Shown here: positions 26,270 through 34,898 of the stretch, piece after piece
How positions within the stretch are numbered: position 1 is the first letter of the stretch
Layout: each line of letters opens with the position of its first letter
Assembly (NCBI RefSeq): GCF_013141715.1
Contig: NZ_WHOA01000143.1
Span: 1 to 63,284 of the forward strand
From: Paenibacillus phytorum
GTDB taxonomy: Bacteria; Bacillota; Bacilli; Paenibacillales; NBRC-103111
Direction of reading: 5' to 3'
DNA length: 63,284 nt
The notes under the pieces: generated by a model
Told to the model about the DNA's origin: nothing
The model's input: only the letters and a program-made list of their open reading frames with translations
Database searches by the model: none
Position numbers and translations under genes: made by a program

Positions 26270-26395
26270 CTACCACATATACACAACACCAGCTATTATG
26301 GCCGCCCAGATCAGGGAGCCGAACACAACACCAACAATCAACCCTTTGCCAACCGACAAATGATCATCCTGGTAAGCGTCTTCATGATCGATCAT
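26270..26395 (-). CDS. 41-residue single-pass membrane protein
   Basis: A complete small reading frame: an acidic, histidine-rich start (MIDHEDAYQDDHLS), then GKGLIVGVVFGSLIWAAII and AGVVYMW as one membrane helix, ending in TAG. GGAGG stands 8 bases before the ATG and a strong terminator lies 17 bases after the stop, so it looks like a separate transcription unit. Function unknown; small single-pass proteins often modify larger membrane partners. It lies directly upstream of the broken rfbC. Confidence 0.7.
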   Translation of the reverse strand: MIDHEDAYQDDHLSVGKGLIVGVVFGSLIWAAIIAGVVYMW

Positions 26396-26477
26396 AAGAA
26401 TAACCTCCCCGCATACTTAGTATATGCATAGTATGGGGAAGATGTTGACGAATCATGCGGTTGATGCGAAAAAATTT

Positions 26478-27884
26478 TTAGTACGCATTTTTATTAATAA
26501 AACCGTTAATAATCGTTCTCCAAATAATTTTAATATCGAATAAAAAAGTCCAATTTTCAATATAGAAAATGTCGTGTTTGATGCGTTCTTCAATAGAGGT
26601 ATCGCCTCTTAAGCCGTTGCTCTGAGCCCACCCTGTAATGCCCGGACGGATATGATGCTTCACCATATATTTCGGAACTTCTTCCTTGAATTGTTCCACG
26701 AAATAAGGACGTTCAGGTCTTGGACCAACTACACTCATATGCCCAAAAAGCACATTAAAAAACTGCGGCAGCTCATCCAAACTCGTTTTACGGAGGAAGG
26801 TTCCGACCTTCGTTCGCCGCGGGTCATTTTCAACCGTCCACTCCGTATTTGAGGCACTCTCTGCCAACACATTCATACTGCGGAACTTATACATCATAAA
26901 CCTTCTGCGGTTTAGACCTACACGCTCTTGCTTAAAAATGATCGGACCTGGAGAAGTAAGTTTAATTGCAATTACAGATGCAATCATAACTGGCAGAGTA
27001 ATAAGAATGGCCACAGAGGCGAAAATAATATCGAAAGCTCGCTTGAAAAGTCGATTCCGGAACTCATCCAACGGGATATCACGCACGTTAATCAGCGGCA
27101 TATCAGCAAAATTATCGAAATAAGGGCGGGACGGCAAGAAATCATAAAAGTCCGGTATGATCAGTGTTTTGACCCCAATTTTTTCACACACATTGATAAT
27201 GCTGCCGAACTTGCGATGAGCATCTAGAGGTAGAGCGATAATGACCTCATCGATGATGAGATCGTTCAGAATAGACTCTAGATCGTCTATCTTCCCGATA
27301 ATTGGCTTATAGCTCTGGTAAGTGATTTCGTGTTTCTCCTGATAATCATCAAGGAAACCGACTACTTCATATCCTAACTCTGGATGCTGCCTCAGCTTCG
27401 TGTAGAACTGACGGCCTAGTGAGCCTGCACCGAGAATTAGAATGAATTGCTTGTTATAGCCCTTTTGCCGGACTCGCTTTAGCGAGATTTTAATCATATA
27501 GCGATAAAAGCTTATGAAGAGGATATTGTTAACTAAGAATAATAATAGATAAGAACGTGAAACATCGACTTCTTTTAAAATGAACAAAACACTTAACAGC
27601 AGTAACAAGCTGAACGTATGGACTTGGATAATTTTCAATACTTCAAAAGAAAACTGTTTTTTCCTCTTAGGTGTATAGAAATTGACCATATAACTTATCA
27701 AAATCGCGATAATAGCGTAACAGACACTCCACATTATGTAATGCTTAAATGGAAGAGGAGAAACAAATGGGATCCAACCGCTTCTAAATTTCAGCCACCA
27801 TGACAGTAAGAACACGAGCTGAATACATATGAAGTCGGCAAGTGCATAAAGTTGTGTCAGGAACCCTTGACTCTGTCGAATCAA
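26478..27884 (-). CDS. Polyprenyl glycosylphosphotransferase (WcaJ/WsfP type)
   Basis: A 468-residue initiating enzyme. About five N-terminal membrane helices and a nucleotide-binding-like middle (ILGAGSLGRQF) precede the catalytic domain with KRAFDIIFA, FKQERVGLNRRRF, MYKFRSM, SLDELPQFFNV and VVGPRPERP. It transfers a sugar-1-phosphate from a UDP-sugar to undecaprenyl phosphate and so starts the glycan chain. Homologues use UDP-Glc or UDP-Gal. It is the last gene of the first glycan run, with a glycosyltransferase gene 6 bases upstream. Confidence 0.93.
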   Translation of the reverse strand: MIRQSQGFLTQLYALADFICIQLVFLLSWWLKFRSGWIPFVSPLPFKHYIMWSVCYAIIAILISYMVNFYTPKRKKQFSFEVLKIIQVHTFSLLLLLSVLFILKEVDVSRSYLLLFLVNNILFISFYRYMIKISLKRVRQKGYNKQFILILGAGSLGRQFYTKLRQHPELGYEVVGFLDDYQEKHEITYQSYKPIIGKIDDLESILNDLIIDEVIIALPLDAHRKFGSIINVCEKIGVKTLIIPDFYDFLPSRPYFDNFADMPLINVRDIPLDEFRNRLFKRAFDIIFASVAILITLPVMIASVIAIKLTSPGPIIFKQERVGLNRRRFMMYKFRSMNVLAESASNTEWTVENDPRRTKVGTFLRKTSLDELPQFFNVLFGHMSVVGPRPERPYFVEQFKEEVPKYMVKHHIRPGITGWAQSNGLRGDTSIEERIKHDIFYIENWTFLFDIKIIWRTIINGFINKNAY

Positions 27885-27890
27885 TGTAAA

Positions 27891-28757
27891 TCACCTCGCT
27901 GGACGTAGTTTATTTCTGACTAAGGAAAGTATGAATTTTAAGCTAACACCTGCATAAACCATCGCGTTCGTTAGCCAAGAATACTTCTTACGATAATGCT
28001 TTTTATGAAATAAAATCATAGCCCTGTGAAACTCATATATGATTTTAAAAGGCTTCCTACGACTGCTTGCGCCTTTGTGATGGATAATTTGAGTGCGAGG
28101 GTAATAATAATTTACCCAACCCGCTTCCTTAATTCTATAACACCAATCTATATCCTCACCATACATAAAAAATTCCTCATCAAGCACTCCCACTTGCTCA
28201 ATCGCCTCGCGGCGGATTAGCATGAAGGCCCCAACTAGTGAATCGATTGGATATTCATCGTCCGAACTTAAGTAACCTAACTGATATTGATTGAAACGAG
28301 GTGAGTTCGGGAATAGCTTAGAAAATCCGAAGGCATAGTAAAAGGAAGCTGAGGGTGTTGGGAAGCCCCGTTTACAGGCTTTGTCGAGTGAACCATCTGG
28401 AAGTACGATTTTGCAACCGCTGGCTCCCACGGCGGGGTTCTCGTCCATGAAACGCAGCATGACGTCTAATGTATCAGGTTGGACGATTGTGTCGGAGTTC
28501 AAGAGTAGTACGTAGCGACCTTTAGCAATGCGAATGCCCTGGTTGTTAGCTCTTGAAAATCCTACGTTATCTGTGTTAGCAATACAAACAACTTGCGGAT
28601 GAAGCTCTGATACCACCTGTAACATGCCGTCATCAGAGGCGTTATCGACTAGAATAATTTCGAACTTGTAAGCTGTACACGACGATAATACTGACTCTAT
28701 ACATGCTAAAGTTAGGTCACGTGTTTTATAATTAACTATGATGATAGACAGGTCCAA
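27891..28757 (-). CDS. Glycosyltransferase family 2, rhamnosyltransferase-like
   Basis: A 288-residue GT-A glycosyltransferase: SIIIVNYKTRDLT at the start, EIILVDNASDDG, then the nucleotide-sugar DxD-type motif in LLNSDTIVQ, and acceptor-side FFMYGEDIDWCYR. This subgroup (like WsaE/WbbL relatives) often adds rhamnose from dTDP-L-rhamnose, which fits the rfb genes nearby. It overlaps nothing and is 6 bases from the phosphotransferase gene. Confidence 0.88.
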   Translation of the reverse strand: MDLSIIIVNYKTRDLTLACIESVLSSCTAYKFEIILVDNASDDGMLQVVSELHPQVVCIANTDNVGFSRANNQGIRIAKGRYVLLLNSDTIVQPDTLDVMLRFMDENPAVGASGCKIVLPDGSLDKACKRGFPTPSASFYYAFGFSKLFPNSPRFNQYQLGYLSSDDEYPIDSLVGAFMLIRREAIEQVGVLDEEFFMYGEDIDWCYRIKEAGWVNYYYPRTQIIHHKGASSRRKPFKIIYEFHRAMILFHKKHYRKKYSWLTNAMVYAGVSLKFILSLVRNKLRPAR

Positions 28758-28901
28758 TGGAAAACCTCATTTGTAGTTATTTCATTCATGTTTATTATAC
28801 CACGGGCGCATAAAAGCGTAAAAACTTATATATTTTTAAGCTCATAAGCTTTCGTAGGGATTTTAGGTTGTTTCCATATTTTAATTACCCTTTATGTAGG
28901 A

Positions 28902-28907
28902 TATAAT
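28902..28907 (+). promoter_or_regulatory. TATAAT -10 box of the nucleotidyltransferase gene pair
   Basis: A perfect TATAAT stands 27 bases before the ATG at 28935. The -35 position (TTTTAA at 17 bases) is weak. A GGAGGG ribosome site follows. Confidence 0.5.
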
Positions 28908-28934
28908 TAGAATAAGGAACTGGAGGGGTTTTCC

Positions 28935-29195
28935 ATGAGAAAAATGTCACTAGGCGACATACAATCCAAGTTGGCGGCCAATCGTTCAAATGTAGATTAC
29001 GCAGTAAACGTCTTCCGTGGAAAAACCAAAGACCAAGGTTGGACAATGAACCGAATGAAACCTCGAGATCCAGATGAGATTAAGGCCTTAAATTATCTCG
29101 CTCGATCCCAATATCGTAAAGCTCTTAAAGATGGAACAATTATTTACGATAAAGAAAGACGGGTGTTAACTATTGCCAAATATATCCGAAGCTAA
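28935..29195 (+). CDS. Small basic protein paired with a nucleotidyltransferase
   Basis: An 86-residue basic protein I do not recognise. It has KMSLGDIQSKLAANRS at the start and a conserved-looking ALNYLARSQYRKALKDG, ending in AKYIRS. GGAGGG 8 bases upstream supports the ATG. Its 3' end overlaps the following nucleotidyltransferase gene by 23 bases, so the two are coupled. The pair is on the opposite strand to the glycan genes around it and has its own promoter and terminator. A toxin-antitoxin-like role is possible. Confidence 0.65.
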   Translation: MRKMSLGDIQSKLAANRSNVDYAVNVFRGKTKDQGWTMNRMKPRDPDEIKALNYLARSQYRKALKDGTIIYDKERRVLTIAKYIRS

Positions 29196-29757
29196 GCAAG
29201 CTATCTATGCACTAAAAGATAAAACAAAATTCGAGCGCCTCATTTTTTCTACAGCTATTTTCACAGAATTACTTTTAGAACATCAAATTAAACCTATCAT
29301 TGTGGGAGGGTTAGCTGTTGAAATCTATTCCCAAAGCGGTTATACCACTCAAGATACGGACCTCGTTATGGATGGGTATGAGATTGCAGATGAAATTTTA
29401 AAAGAACTGGATTTTCAAAAAATCGGAAAAGATTGGATTCATCCTGTTGTAGGTATCTCTATTGAAATCCCCAGTAACTTTTTGACAGGTGACTATAATA
29501 AAGTTACCGAACTACCATTGGACGAAAATATGAAAGTTTACGTCATAGGTATCGAGGATATTATCTTGGATCGTCTTCGGTCGGCAGTTCATTGGAAGTC
29601 TGGTGAAGATCGTGAATGGGGCTACCGTTTATTGCTTATTTATTTTGAAGATATCGATTTCGTTTATATCGAGGCTAATTTTCAGCACCCCTCCGAAAAA
29701 GACGAGTTTGAAGATTGGCTTGCCGAAGCTAGGGATGAGAAGAACAGAATAAAGTAA
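29173..29757 (+). CDS. Minimal nucleotidyltransferase, DUF6036/AbiEii-like
   Basis: A 194-residue protein with a nucleotidyltransferase core: the GG motif in IIVGGLAVEIYSQSG and the metal pair in TQDTDLVM, then YVIGIEDIILDRL. This pattern is that of DUF6036/AbiEii-type nucleotidyltransferases, some of which are toxins or antitoxins acting on tRNA or proteins. The start is a TTG inside the end of the 86-residue gene; no strong ribosome site precedes it, which fits translational coupling. A terminator follows the stop directly. Confidence 0.78.
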   Translation: MPNISEAKQAIYALKDKTKFERLIFSTAIFTELLLEHQIKPIIVGGLAVEIYSQSGYTTQDTDLVMDGYEIADEILKELDFQKIGKDWIHPVVGISIEIPSNFLTGDYNKVTELPLDENMKVYVIGIEDIILDRLRSAVHWKSGEDREWGYRLLLIYFEDIDFVYIEANFQHPSEKDEFEDWLAEARDEKNRIK

Positions 29758-29793
29758 AGGCACCTACCGAAGTATTCAGGGTAAGTGCCTTTA
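29756..29793. terminator. Bidirectional terminator after the nucleotidyltransferase gene
   Basis: AAAGGCACCTACC pairs with GGGTAAGTGCCTTT. The A-run side can serve the convergent glycosyltransferase gene. Confidence 0.75.
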
Positions 29794-29794
29794 T

Positions 29795-30745
29795 TTATTT
29801 CCCAAACCATCGGTTGATCTCAGTAGCTTCTACTTTTTGCTTGCTTCGAATCATACCTCGCTTTTGTCGAAGATCTTTATATGTGTGGAAAAAGCTGGAC
29901 CAAGCTCCAAGCAGCTTTGGTTCCCGCAAAAGAGCGTAAGCAAAGCTGAGACATTCATACACCAACAGTGGAATGATATGCTTCAGTATCATTGAGATTC
30001 GATCGTTTTTCACCATCATTTTATACCGATTAATGTATGATAATCTCCTGACAAAAAGCGGCTTACTGCTCCTACCGCCTTCCTTCCAACCTCGTTCGTG
30101 ATACGCAATAGCCGTTGGCTCATAGTAAGCCTTCCAGCCTAGTAACTGCGCCCGCCAAGCAACATCTACATCTTCTTTATACGCAAAAAAGTCCTCATCA
30201 AAAAATTCGCCATTAAGGCTAATGTCATTAATCATTTCGCGAGAATACATGGCAGCTGCTCCTGATACACCAAAGATCTCTTCAGCGTGATTGAACTGAT
30301 CGCCTGTCTGATGTGCGCCGCGGTCAAAGGCTCTGCGTGCCTTGTTAATCACTAGCCCTGTACTATCAATGTGACTAGGATCTGCTTTGAATAGCAGTTT
30401 ACCCGTCATACTACCCGCTTGAGAATGGTTTATTAATGTTTTTACAGTGTTAAGAATATAATCAGGATCAAGAACTACATCAGGATTGAGAATAAGACAA
30501 TAATCCGTGTCTGTCATCCGAATAGCCTGATTATGTCCGCCAGCGAACCCATTGTTTATGGAATTCTGAATAATACTACACTTCTCCGACCATTTTTCTA
30601 ATTTCTCTAGTGTATTATCCTTTGAAGCATTATCAATAACTACTATCCGTTCAATCGGATGGGATTGCCTAATAACTGCTTCCAAACAATCATCGATATG
30701 TTCAGAACTATTGTAAGTAACAGTGTGAACACTAACGGTTTTCAT
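29795..30745 (-). CDS. Glycosyltransferase family 2
   Basis: A 316-residue GT-A enzyme with SVHTVTYNSSEHIDDCL, VVIDNASKD, the donor motif in LILNPDVVL, and FFAYKEDVDVAWRAQ. It resembles rhamnosyltransferases. Its start overlaps the end of rfbD by 14 bases, so it belongs to the rfb operon. Confidence 0.88.
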   Translation of the reverse strand: MKTVSVHTVTYNSSEHIDDCLEAVIRQSHPIERIVVIDNASKDNTLEKLEKWSEKCSIIQNSINNGFAGGHNQAIRMTDTDYCLILNPDVVLDPDYILNTVKTLINHSQAGSMTGKLLFKADPSHIDSTGLVINKARRAFDRGAHQTGDQFNHAEEIFGVSGAAAMYSREMINDISLNGEFFDEDFFAYKEDVDVAWRAQLLGWKAYYEPTAIAYHERGWKEGGRSSKPLFVRRLSYINRYKMMVKNDRISMILKHIIPLLVYECLSFAYALLREPKLLGAWSSFFHTYKDLRQKRGMIRSKQKVEATEINRWFGK

Positions 30746-31592
30746 CCTTACTCTCTCCTAGTTCCTTCAAAAATGCTCTAAGCCCCTCACGCCAAGGTCG
30801 TAAATCTTCAAAACCATTAGCACGGATTGCTTCATGTTCAATAGCAGAATTTCGTGGTCTTGGAGCAGGTCGCGGAAATTCTTCCGTTGTACAAGGATCC
30901 ACCTTGATCTTCACGCCACTCTCTTCAAAGATGGCACAGGCAAAATCATACCACGAACAAACTCCCGAATTAGATGCATGATAAATACCATAAAGTTCAG
31001 TCTGCACAAGTTGTTCAAGAAATAGGGCGAGATCGACCGTATAAGTCGGTGATCCGTATTGATCACTTACAACCTTTAAGGAATCTCGGGTTTGAGCTAA
31101 ATTCAACATCGTTTTGACGAAGTTGGTGCCATAAATACCGTAGACCCAAGAGGTTCTTACGATGAAATATTTAGATGATAACGATTCAACATGCTGTTCC
31201 CCAGCTCTTTTGGATTTCCCATATACACTTTGAGGGTTGGTATCATCGTTTTCTCGATAAGCACTCTTAGCCGTACCATCAAATACGTAATCTGTGCTAA
31301 TATAGCAAAATTTCGCCCCTATGCTCTCTGCAGCCACTGCAAGATTCTTAGTTCCGTCAGCATTGACTCGATAAGCTATTGCTTCTTCCGTCTCGGCAAG
31401 ATCAACAGCTGTATACGCAGCACTGTGAATGATAACTTCTGGCTTCAAGGCTTTCAGAACCTCAAGACATTGGGTTTCATTTGTAATATCTAGCTGCTCT
31501 CTCCCAAGACCATGAACCTCGTGCTTAGCTCCTAACTGTTTAATAACATCTTGCCCTAATTGGCCATTTGCCCCAGTCACAACTATTCTCAT
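30732..31592 (-). CDS. rfbD: dTDP-4-dehydrorhamnose reductase
   Basis: A 286-residue NADPH-dependent short-chain reductase that makes dTDP-L-rhamnose, the last step of the pathway. It has GANGQLGQDV at the nucleotide site, STDYVFDG, and the catalytic YGKSKRAGE (Tyr/Lys), with VRTSWVYG. It overlaps rfbB by one base (TAATG), so the two are translationally coupled. Confidence 0.96.
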   Translation of the reverse strand: MRIVVTGANGQLGQDVIKQLGAKHEVHGLGREQLDITNETQCLEVLKALKPEVIIHSAAYTAVDLAETEEAIAYRVNADGTKNLAVAAESIGAKFCYISTDYVFDGTAKSAYRENDDTNPQSVYGKSKRAGEQHVESLSSKYFIVRTSWVYGIYGTNFVKTMLNLAQTRDSLKVVSDQYGSPTYTVDLALFLEQLVQTELYGIYHASNSGVCSWYDFACAIFEESGVKIKVDPCTTEEFPRPAPRPRNSAIEHEAIRANGFEDLRPWREGLRAFLKELGESKDENR

Positions 31593-32611
31593 TATTTGGC
31601 ACCTAGCCGAGAGCCGTATTGCTCGGTAAAATATTTTTGATACTCACCCGTCTGAATTCGTTTCCACCAGTCTTGATTATCCAAGTACCAACGAATCGTT
31701 TCATGAATACCCGTCTCAAAATTATGCTTCGGCTTCCATCCAAGCTCCTCCGTAATCTTCGTTGCATCAATTCCATATCGACGGTCATGACCTGGTCGAT
31801 CTTTCACGAATTGCATCAAAGATTCTGGTTTACCCAGCTCTCGAAGAATAGTTTGTATGATTTGAATATTTGTTCTCTCATTATTACCGCCGATATTATA
31901 AACCTCACCATTGATACCCTTATGTAAAACCAGATCAATCGCGCTGCAATGATCCTCGACATATAACCAATCCCTAATATTAAGACCGTCACCATATACA
32001 GGGAGAGACTTATCGCTCAAAGCATTCGCAATCATTAAAGGGATCAACTTTTCAGGGAACTGATACGGTCCATAGTTATTGGAACAACGAGTGATGTTAA
32101 TCGGAAGTCCAAAAGTTTCGTGATAAGCCCTCACGAGAAGATCAGATCCAGCTTTACTTGCCGAATATGGACTGTTAGGTGATAAAGGTGTTTCTTCTGT
32201 GAAAAGACCAATCTCACCAAGTGTTCCGTAAACCTCGTCCGTGGAAACATGAACGAATTTCTTAACATCATATTTTCTGGCAGCTTCAAGTAAAACTTGC
32301 GTACCTAAGACGTTCGTCTTCACGAAAATATCTGGTTCAAGAATACTTCGATCCACATGCGATTCCGCAGCGAAATGAACAACCGTATCAACACCCTGTT
32401 CGAACAAACTGTTCACTAGCTCCGTGTTTGTGATATCACCCTTAACGAATGTATATTGGCTATTTTCTTGAATTGATAAAAGATTCTCTAGATTTCCAGC
32501 ATACGTCAAAGCATCAATATTAATAATTTCATAGCTTGGATATCGATCCAGCATATAATGAACGAAGTTGCTGCCGATAAATCCAGCTCCACCAGTTACA
32601 AGTACTTTCAT
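31592..32611 (-). CDS. rfbB: dTDP-glucose 4,6-dehydratase
   Basis: A 339-residue SDR enzyme for the second step of dTDP-L-rhamnose synthesis. NAD site GGAGFIGSNFV, HFAAESHVDRSI, the dehydratase triad region HVSTDEVYG, and the YSASKAGSD motif are all present. It lies in the galU-rfbB-rfbD run. Confidence 0.97.
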   Translation of the reverse strand: MKVLVTGGAGFIGSNFVHYMLDRYPSYEIINIDALTYAGNLENLLSIQENSQYTFVKGDITNTELVNSLFEQGVDTVVHFAAESHVDRSILEPDIFVKTNVLGTQVLLEAARKYDVKKFVHVSTDEVYGTLGEIGLFTEETPLSPNSPYSASKAGSDLLVRAYHETFGLPINITRCSNNYGPYQFPEKLIPLMIANALSDKSLPVYGDGLNIRDWLYVEDHCSAIDLVLHKGINGEVYNIGGNNERTNIQIIQTILRELGKPESLMQFVKDRPGHDRRYGIDATKITEELGWKPKHNFETGIHETIRWYLDNQDWWKRIQTGEYQKYFTEQYGSRLGAK

Positions 32612-32631
32612 GTCAGTATAGCTCCCTATTT

Positions 32632-33501
32632 TTATTTAGTAGCAATAACCTGTTTTAAATATTCAAGCAAATCATTTTTTAAGTCAGGACGCTCTAATGC
32701 AAAGTCTATAGTGGTCTTTATAAACCCCAACTTTTCTCCCACATCATACCTTGTCCCAACAAAATCATAAGCATATACGCTTTCGGATTGATTTAATTCA
32801 GATATCGCATCGGTTAACTGAATTTCTCCACCACGACCAATTTGAGTAGTTTCTAAGATATCAAAGATTTTAGGAGTAAGAATGTATCTCCCCATAATAG
32901 CAAGTTTGGATTGGGTAATATCGCTAGTAGGTTTTTCAAATAGTTTCATTGCCCTGTAAACCCGTTCACTCATTTCCAATGCCTCTACAATACCATATCG
33001 CGAACGTTCTTCATCACTTACTTGTTTTACACCAATGATTGAGGAATTATAATCTCCAAATAGATCAATCATTTGTCTTAAACAAGGTGTTTCAGAAACT
33101 ACGATATCATCACCAAGAAGAACAGCAAACGGCTCGTCTCCTATAAACTTACGAGCACACCAAATGGCATGTCCGAGACCCTTAGGCTCCTTCTGTCTAA
33201 TGTAATGGATATCAACTAATTTTGTAGGTTTTTGAACTTCATCCAGAAGATCAAATTTCCCTTTATCAAATAAATTTTGTTCTAATTCAAAATAATTATC
33301 AAAATGATCCTCGATCGCTCTTTTCCCTCTGCCAGTGACTATAATAATGTCTTCGATACCAGAAGCAACCGCCTCTTCAACAATATATTGGATGGTTGGC
33401 TTATCTACAATTGGGAGCATTTCTTTTGGCATTGCCTTAGTTGCCGGAAGAAATCTTGTTCCTAATCCGGCGGCTGGAATAATGGCCTTTTTTATCCGCA
33501 T
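32632..33501 (-). CDS. galU: UTP-glucose-1-phosphate uridylyltransferase
   Basis: A 289-residue GalU: IIPAAGLGTRFLPATKAMPKE at the nucleotide site, IVEEAVASGIEDI, LGDDIV, and EIQLTDAI near the end. It makes UDP-glucose, a likely substrate of the initiating transferase. It stands between rfbC and rfbB, in the same run. Confidence 0.96.
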   Translation of the reverse strand: MRIKKAIIPAAGLGTRFLPATKAMPKEMLPIVDKPTIQYIVEEAVASGIEDIIIVTGRGKRAIEDHFDNYFELEQNLFDKGKFDLLDEVQKPTKLVDIHYIRQKEPKGLGHAIWCARKFIGDEPFAVLLGDDIVVSETPCLRQMIDLFGDYNSSIIGVKQVSDEERSRYGIVEALEMSERVYRAMKLFEKPTSDITQSKLAIMGRYILTPKIFDILETTQIGRGGEIQLTDAISELNQSESVYAYDFVGTRYDVGEKLGFIKTTIDFALERPDLKNDLLEYLKQVIATK

Positions 33502-33518
33502 TAAAGCTTCCCCTACTT

Positions 33519-34064
33519 TTAAAAGTTTATTTCCGCATCTTTAAGTAGCGGGTGTTTTTGATCTTTATCAGAAAGAATAGGTTTAGATGTTGGCCAATCA
33601 ATACCAATCGCCGGATCACTCCAAAGTATGCCCCTATCGTGTTCAGGGGAGTAGTACTCGTCCACTTTGTAAAGCACCTGCGTATTAGGAACAATAGTAC
33701 AAAAGCCATGAGCAAAGCCCTGGGGAACAAGAAGTTGTCGCTTATTAGCCTCGCTTAATATAACCCCTACCCACTGGCCAAACGTTGACGAGTTCCTGCG
33801 AATGTCTACAGCCACATCATAAATAGCTCCGGATGCCACTCTAACGAGTTTTGTTTGGGCTTTAGGATTTAACTGATAGTGGAGTCCTCGTAAAACTCCA
33901 GTTTCCACAGATAATGAATGATTGTCTTGAACAAATAGATGATCGATTCCAAGCTCAGCAAACTTAACACTACTATAACTCTCCATAAAAAAGCCCCGAT
34001 TGTCACCATGGACATCGGGCTCTACAATACATAATCCTTCTAACTTCGTAGAAATAATATTCAT
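33519..34064 (-). CDS. rfbC: dTDP-4-dehydrorhamnose 3,5-epimerase
   Basis: A 181-residue cupin epimerase, third step of the dTDP-L-rhamnose pathway. It has NRGFFMESY, VQDNHSLSV (catalytic His/Asp region), LRGLHYQL, and PQGFAHGFC. AGAGGTG 9 bases before the ATG at 34064 fixes the start; a GTG at 34076 is in frame. A frameshifted paralogue lies at 25545-26087. Confidence 0.96.
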   Translation of the reverse strand: MNIISTKLEGLCIVEPDVHGDNRGFFMESYSSVKFAELGIDHLFVQDNHSLSVETGVLRGLHYQLNPKAQTKLVRVASGAIYDVAVDIRRNSSTFGQWVGVILSEANKRQLLVPQGFAHGFCTIVPNTQVLYKVDEYYSPEHDRGILWSDPAIGIDWPTSKPILSDKDQKHPLLKDAEINF

Positions 34065-34079
34065 CAGTATTGGCACCTC

Positions 34080-34823
34080 TTATAATTTAAGTTTCCCAAA
34101 CTCTTCTCCAAAAAACAAATCTTTCGCCAATTCATTGGCTTTAGCTAAAGAGGGATGTGTACCTGCATCCGTCCACCAGCCTTGAAGAATATCGTAAGTA
34201 AGTTCATTTTTTTCGATGTATGCATTATTAACATCTGTAATTTCTAGTTCGCCACGCCCCGATGGCTTAAGCGTCTTTACAATTTCAAATACAGAACTGT
34301 CATACATATAAATACCTGTTACTGCATAGTTGCTTTTGGGTTGTTTTGGCTTTTCCTCAATAGAGATGATCTTCTCTCCTTGCAACTCTGGAACACCGTA
34401 TCGTTGAGGATCCTGAACCTCTTGAATGAGAATCTTAGCGCCGTTACGTTGAACCCTGAAGTTGTCGACAAATGGAACAATGCTCTCTTCAAATACGTTA
34501 TCACCAAGAATAACTACCATTTGATCGTTGCCTACGAAGTGTTCTGCCAGATCAAGTGCTTGAGCAATTCCTCCAGCTTCATCTTGGACTTTGTACGTAA
34601 AGGTTACTCCCATTTCTCGACCGCTTCCTAGCAGGTTAACAACGTCACCCATATGTTCTTTACCAGTGACGATAAGAATATCATTAATATCAGCTTGCTT
34701 AAGCTTGGCCACTGAGTGAAATATCATTGGGTATTTGCCTACTGGTAATAAGTGCTTATTTGTAACTTTAGTTAGTGGATACAGACGAGAGCCTGTTCCT
34801 CCTGCTAGAATAATGCCTTTCAT
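34080..34823 (-). CDS. rfbA: Glucose-1-phosphate thymidylyltransferase, short form
   Basis: A 247-residue nucleotidylyltransferase for the first step of dTDP-L-rhamnose synthesis. GIILAGGTGSRLYPLT, KHLLPVGKYPM and ILGDNVFE are visible. It is about 40 residues shorter than the classic RmlA, matching the short form lacking the C-terminal extension found in many Bacillota. It starts the rfbA-rfbC-galU-rfbB-rfbD operon. Confidence 0.94.
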   Translation of the reverse strand: MKGIILAGGTGSRLYPLTKVTNKHLLPVGKYPMIFHSVAKLKQADINDILIVTGKEHMGDVVNLLGSGREMGVTFTYKVQDEAGGIAQALDLAEHFVGNDQMVVILGDNVFEESIVPFVDNFRVQRNGAKILIQEVQDPQRYGVPELQGEKIISIEEKPKQPKSNYAVTGIYMYDSSVFEIVKTLKPSGRGELEITDVNNAYIEKNELTYDILQGWWTDAGTHPSLAKANELAKDLFFGEEFGKLKL

Positions 34824-34898
34824 AATATGTCTCCTATTTTGGGGTTAGATGCTGTTTCAGAATTTCATAACCTACATTACATCTGATCTACATGAATC

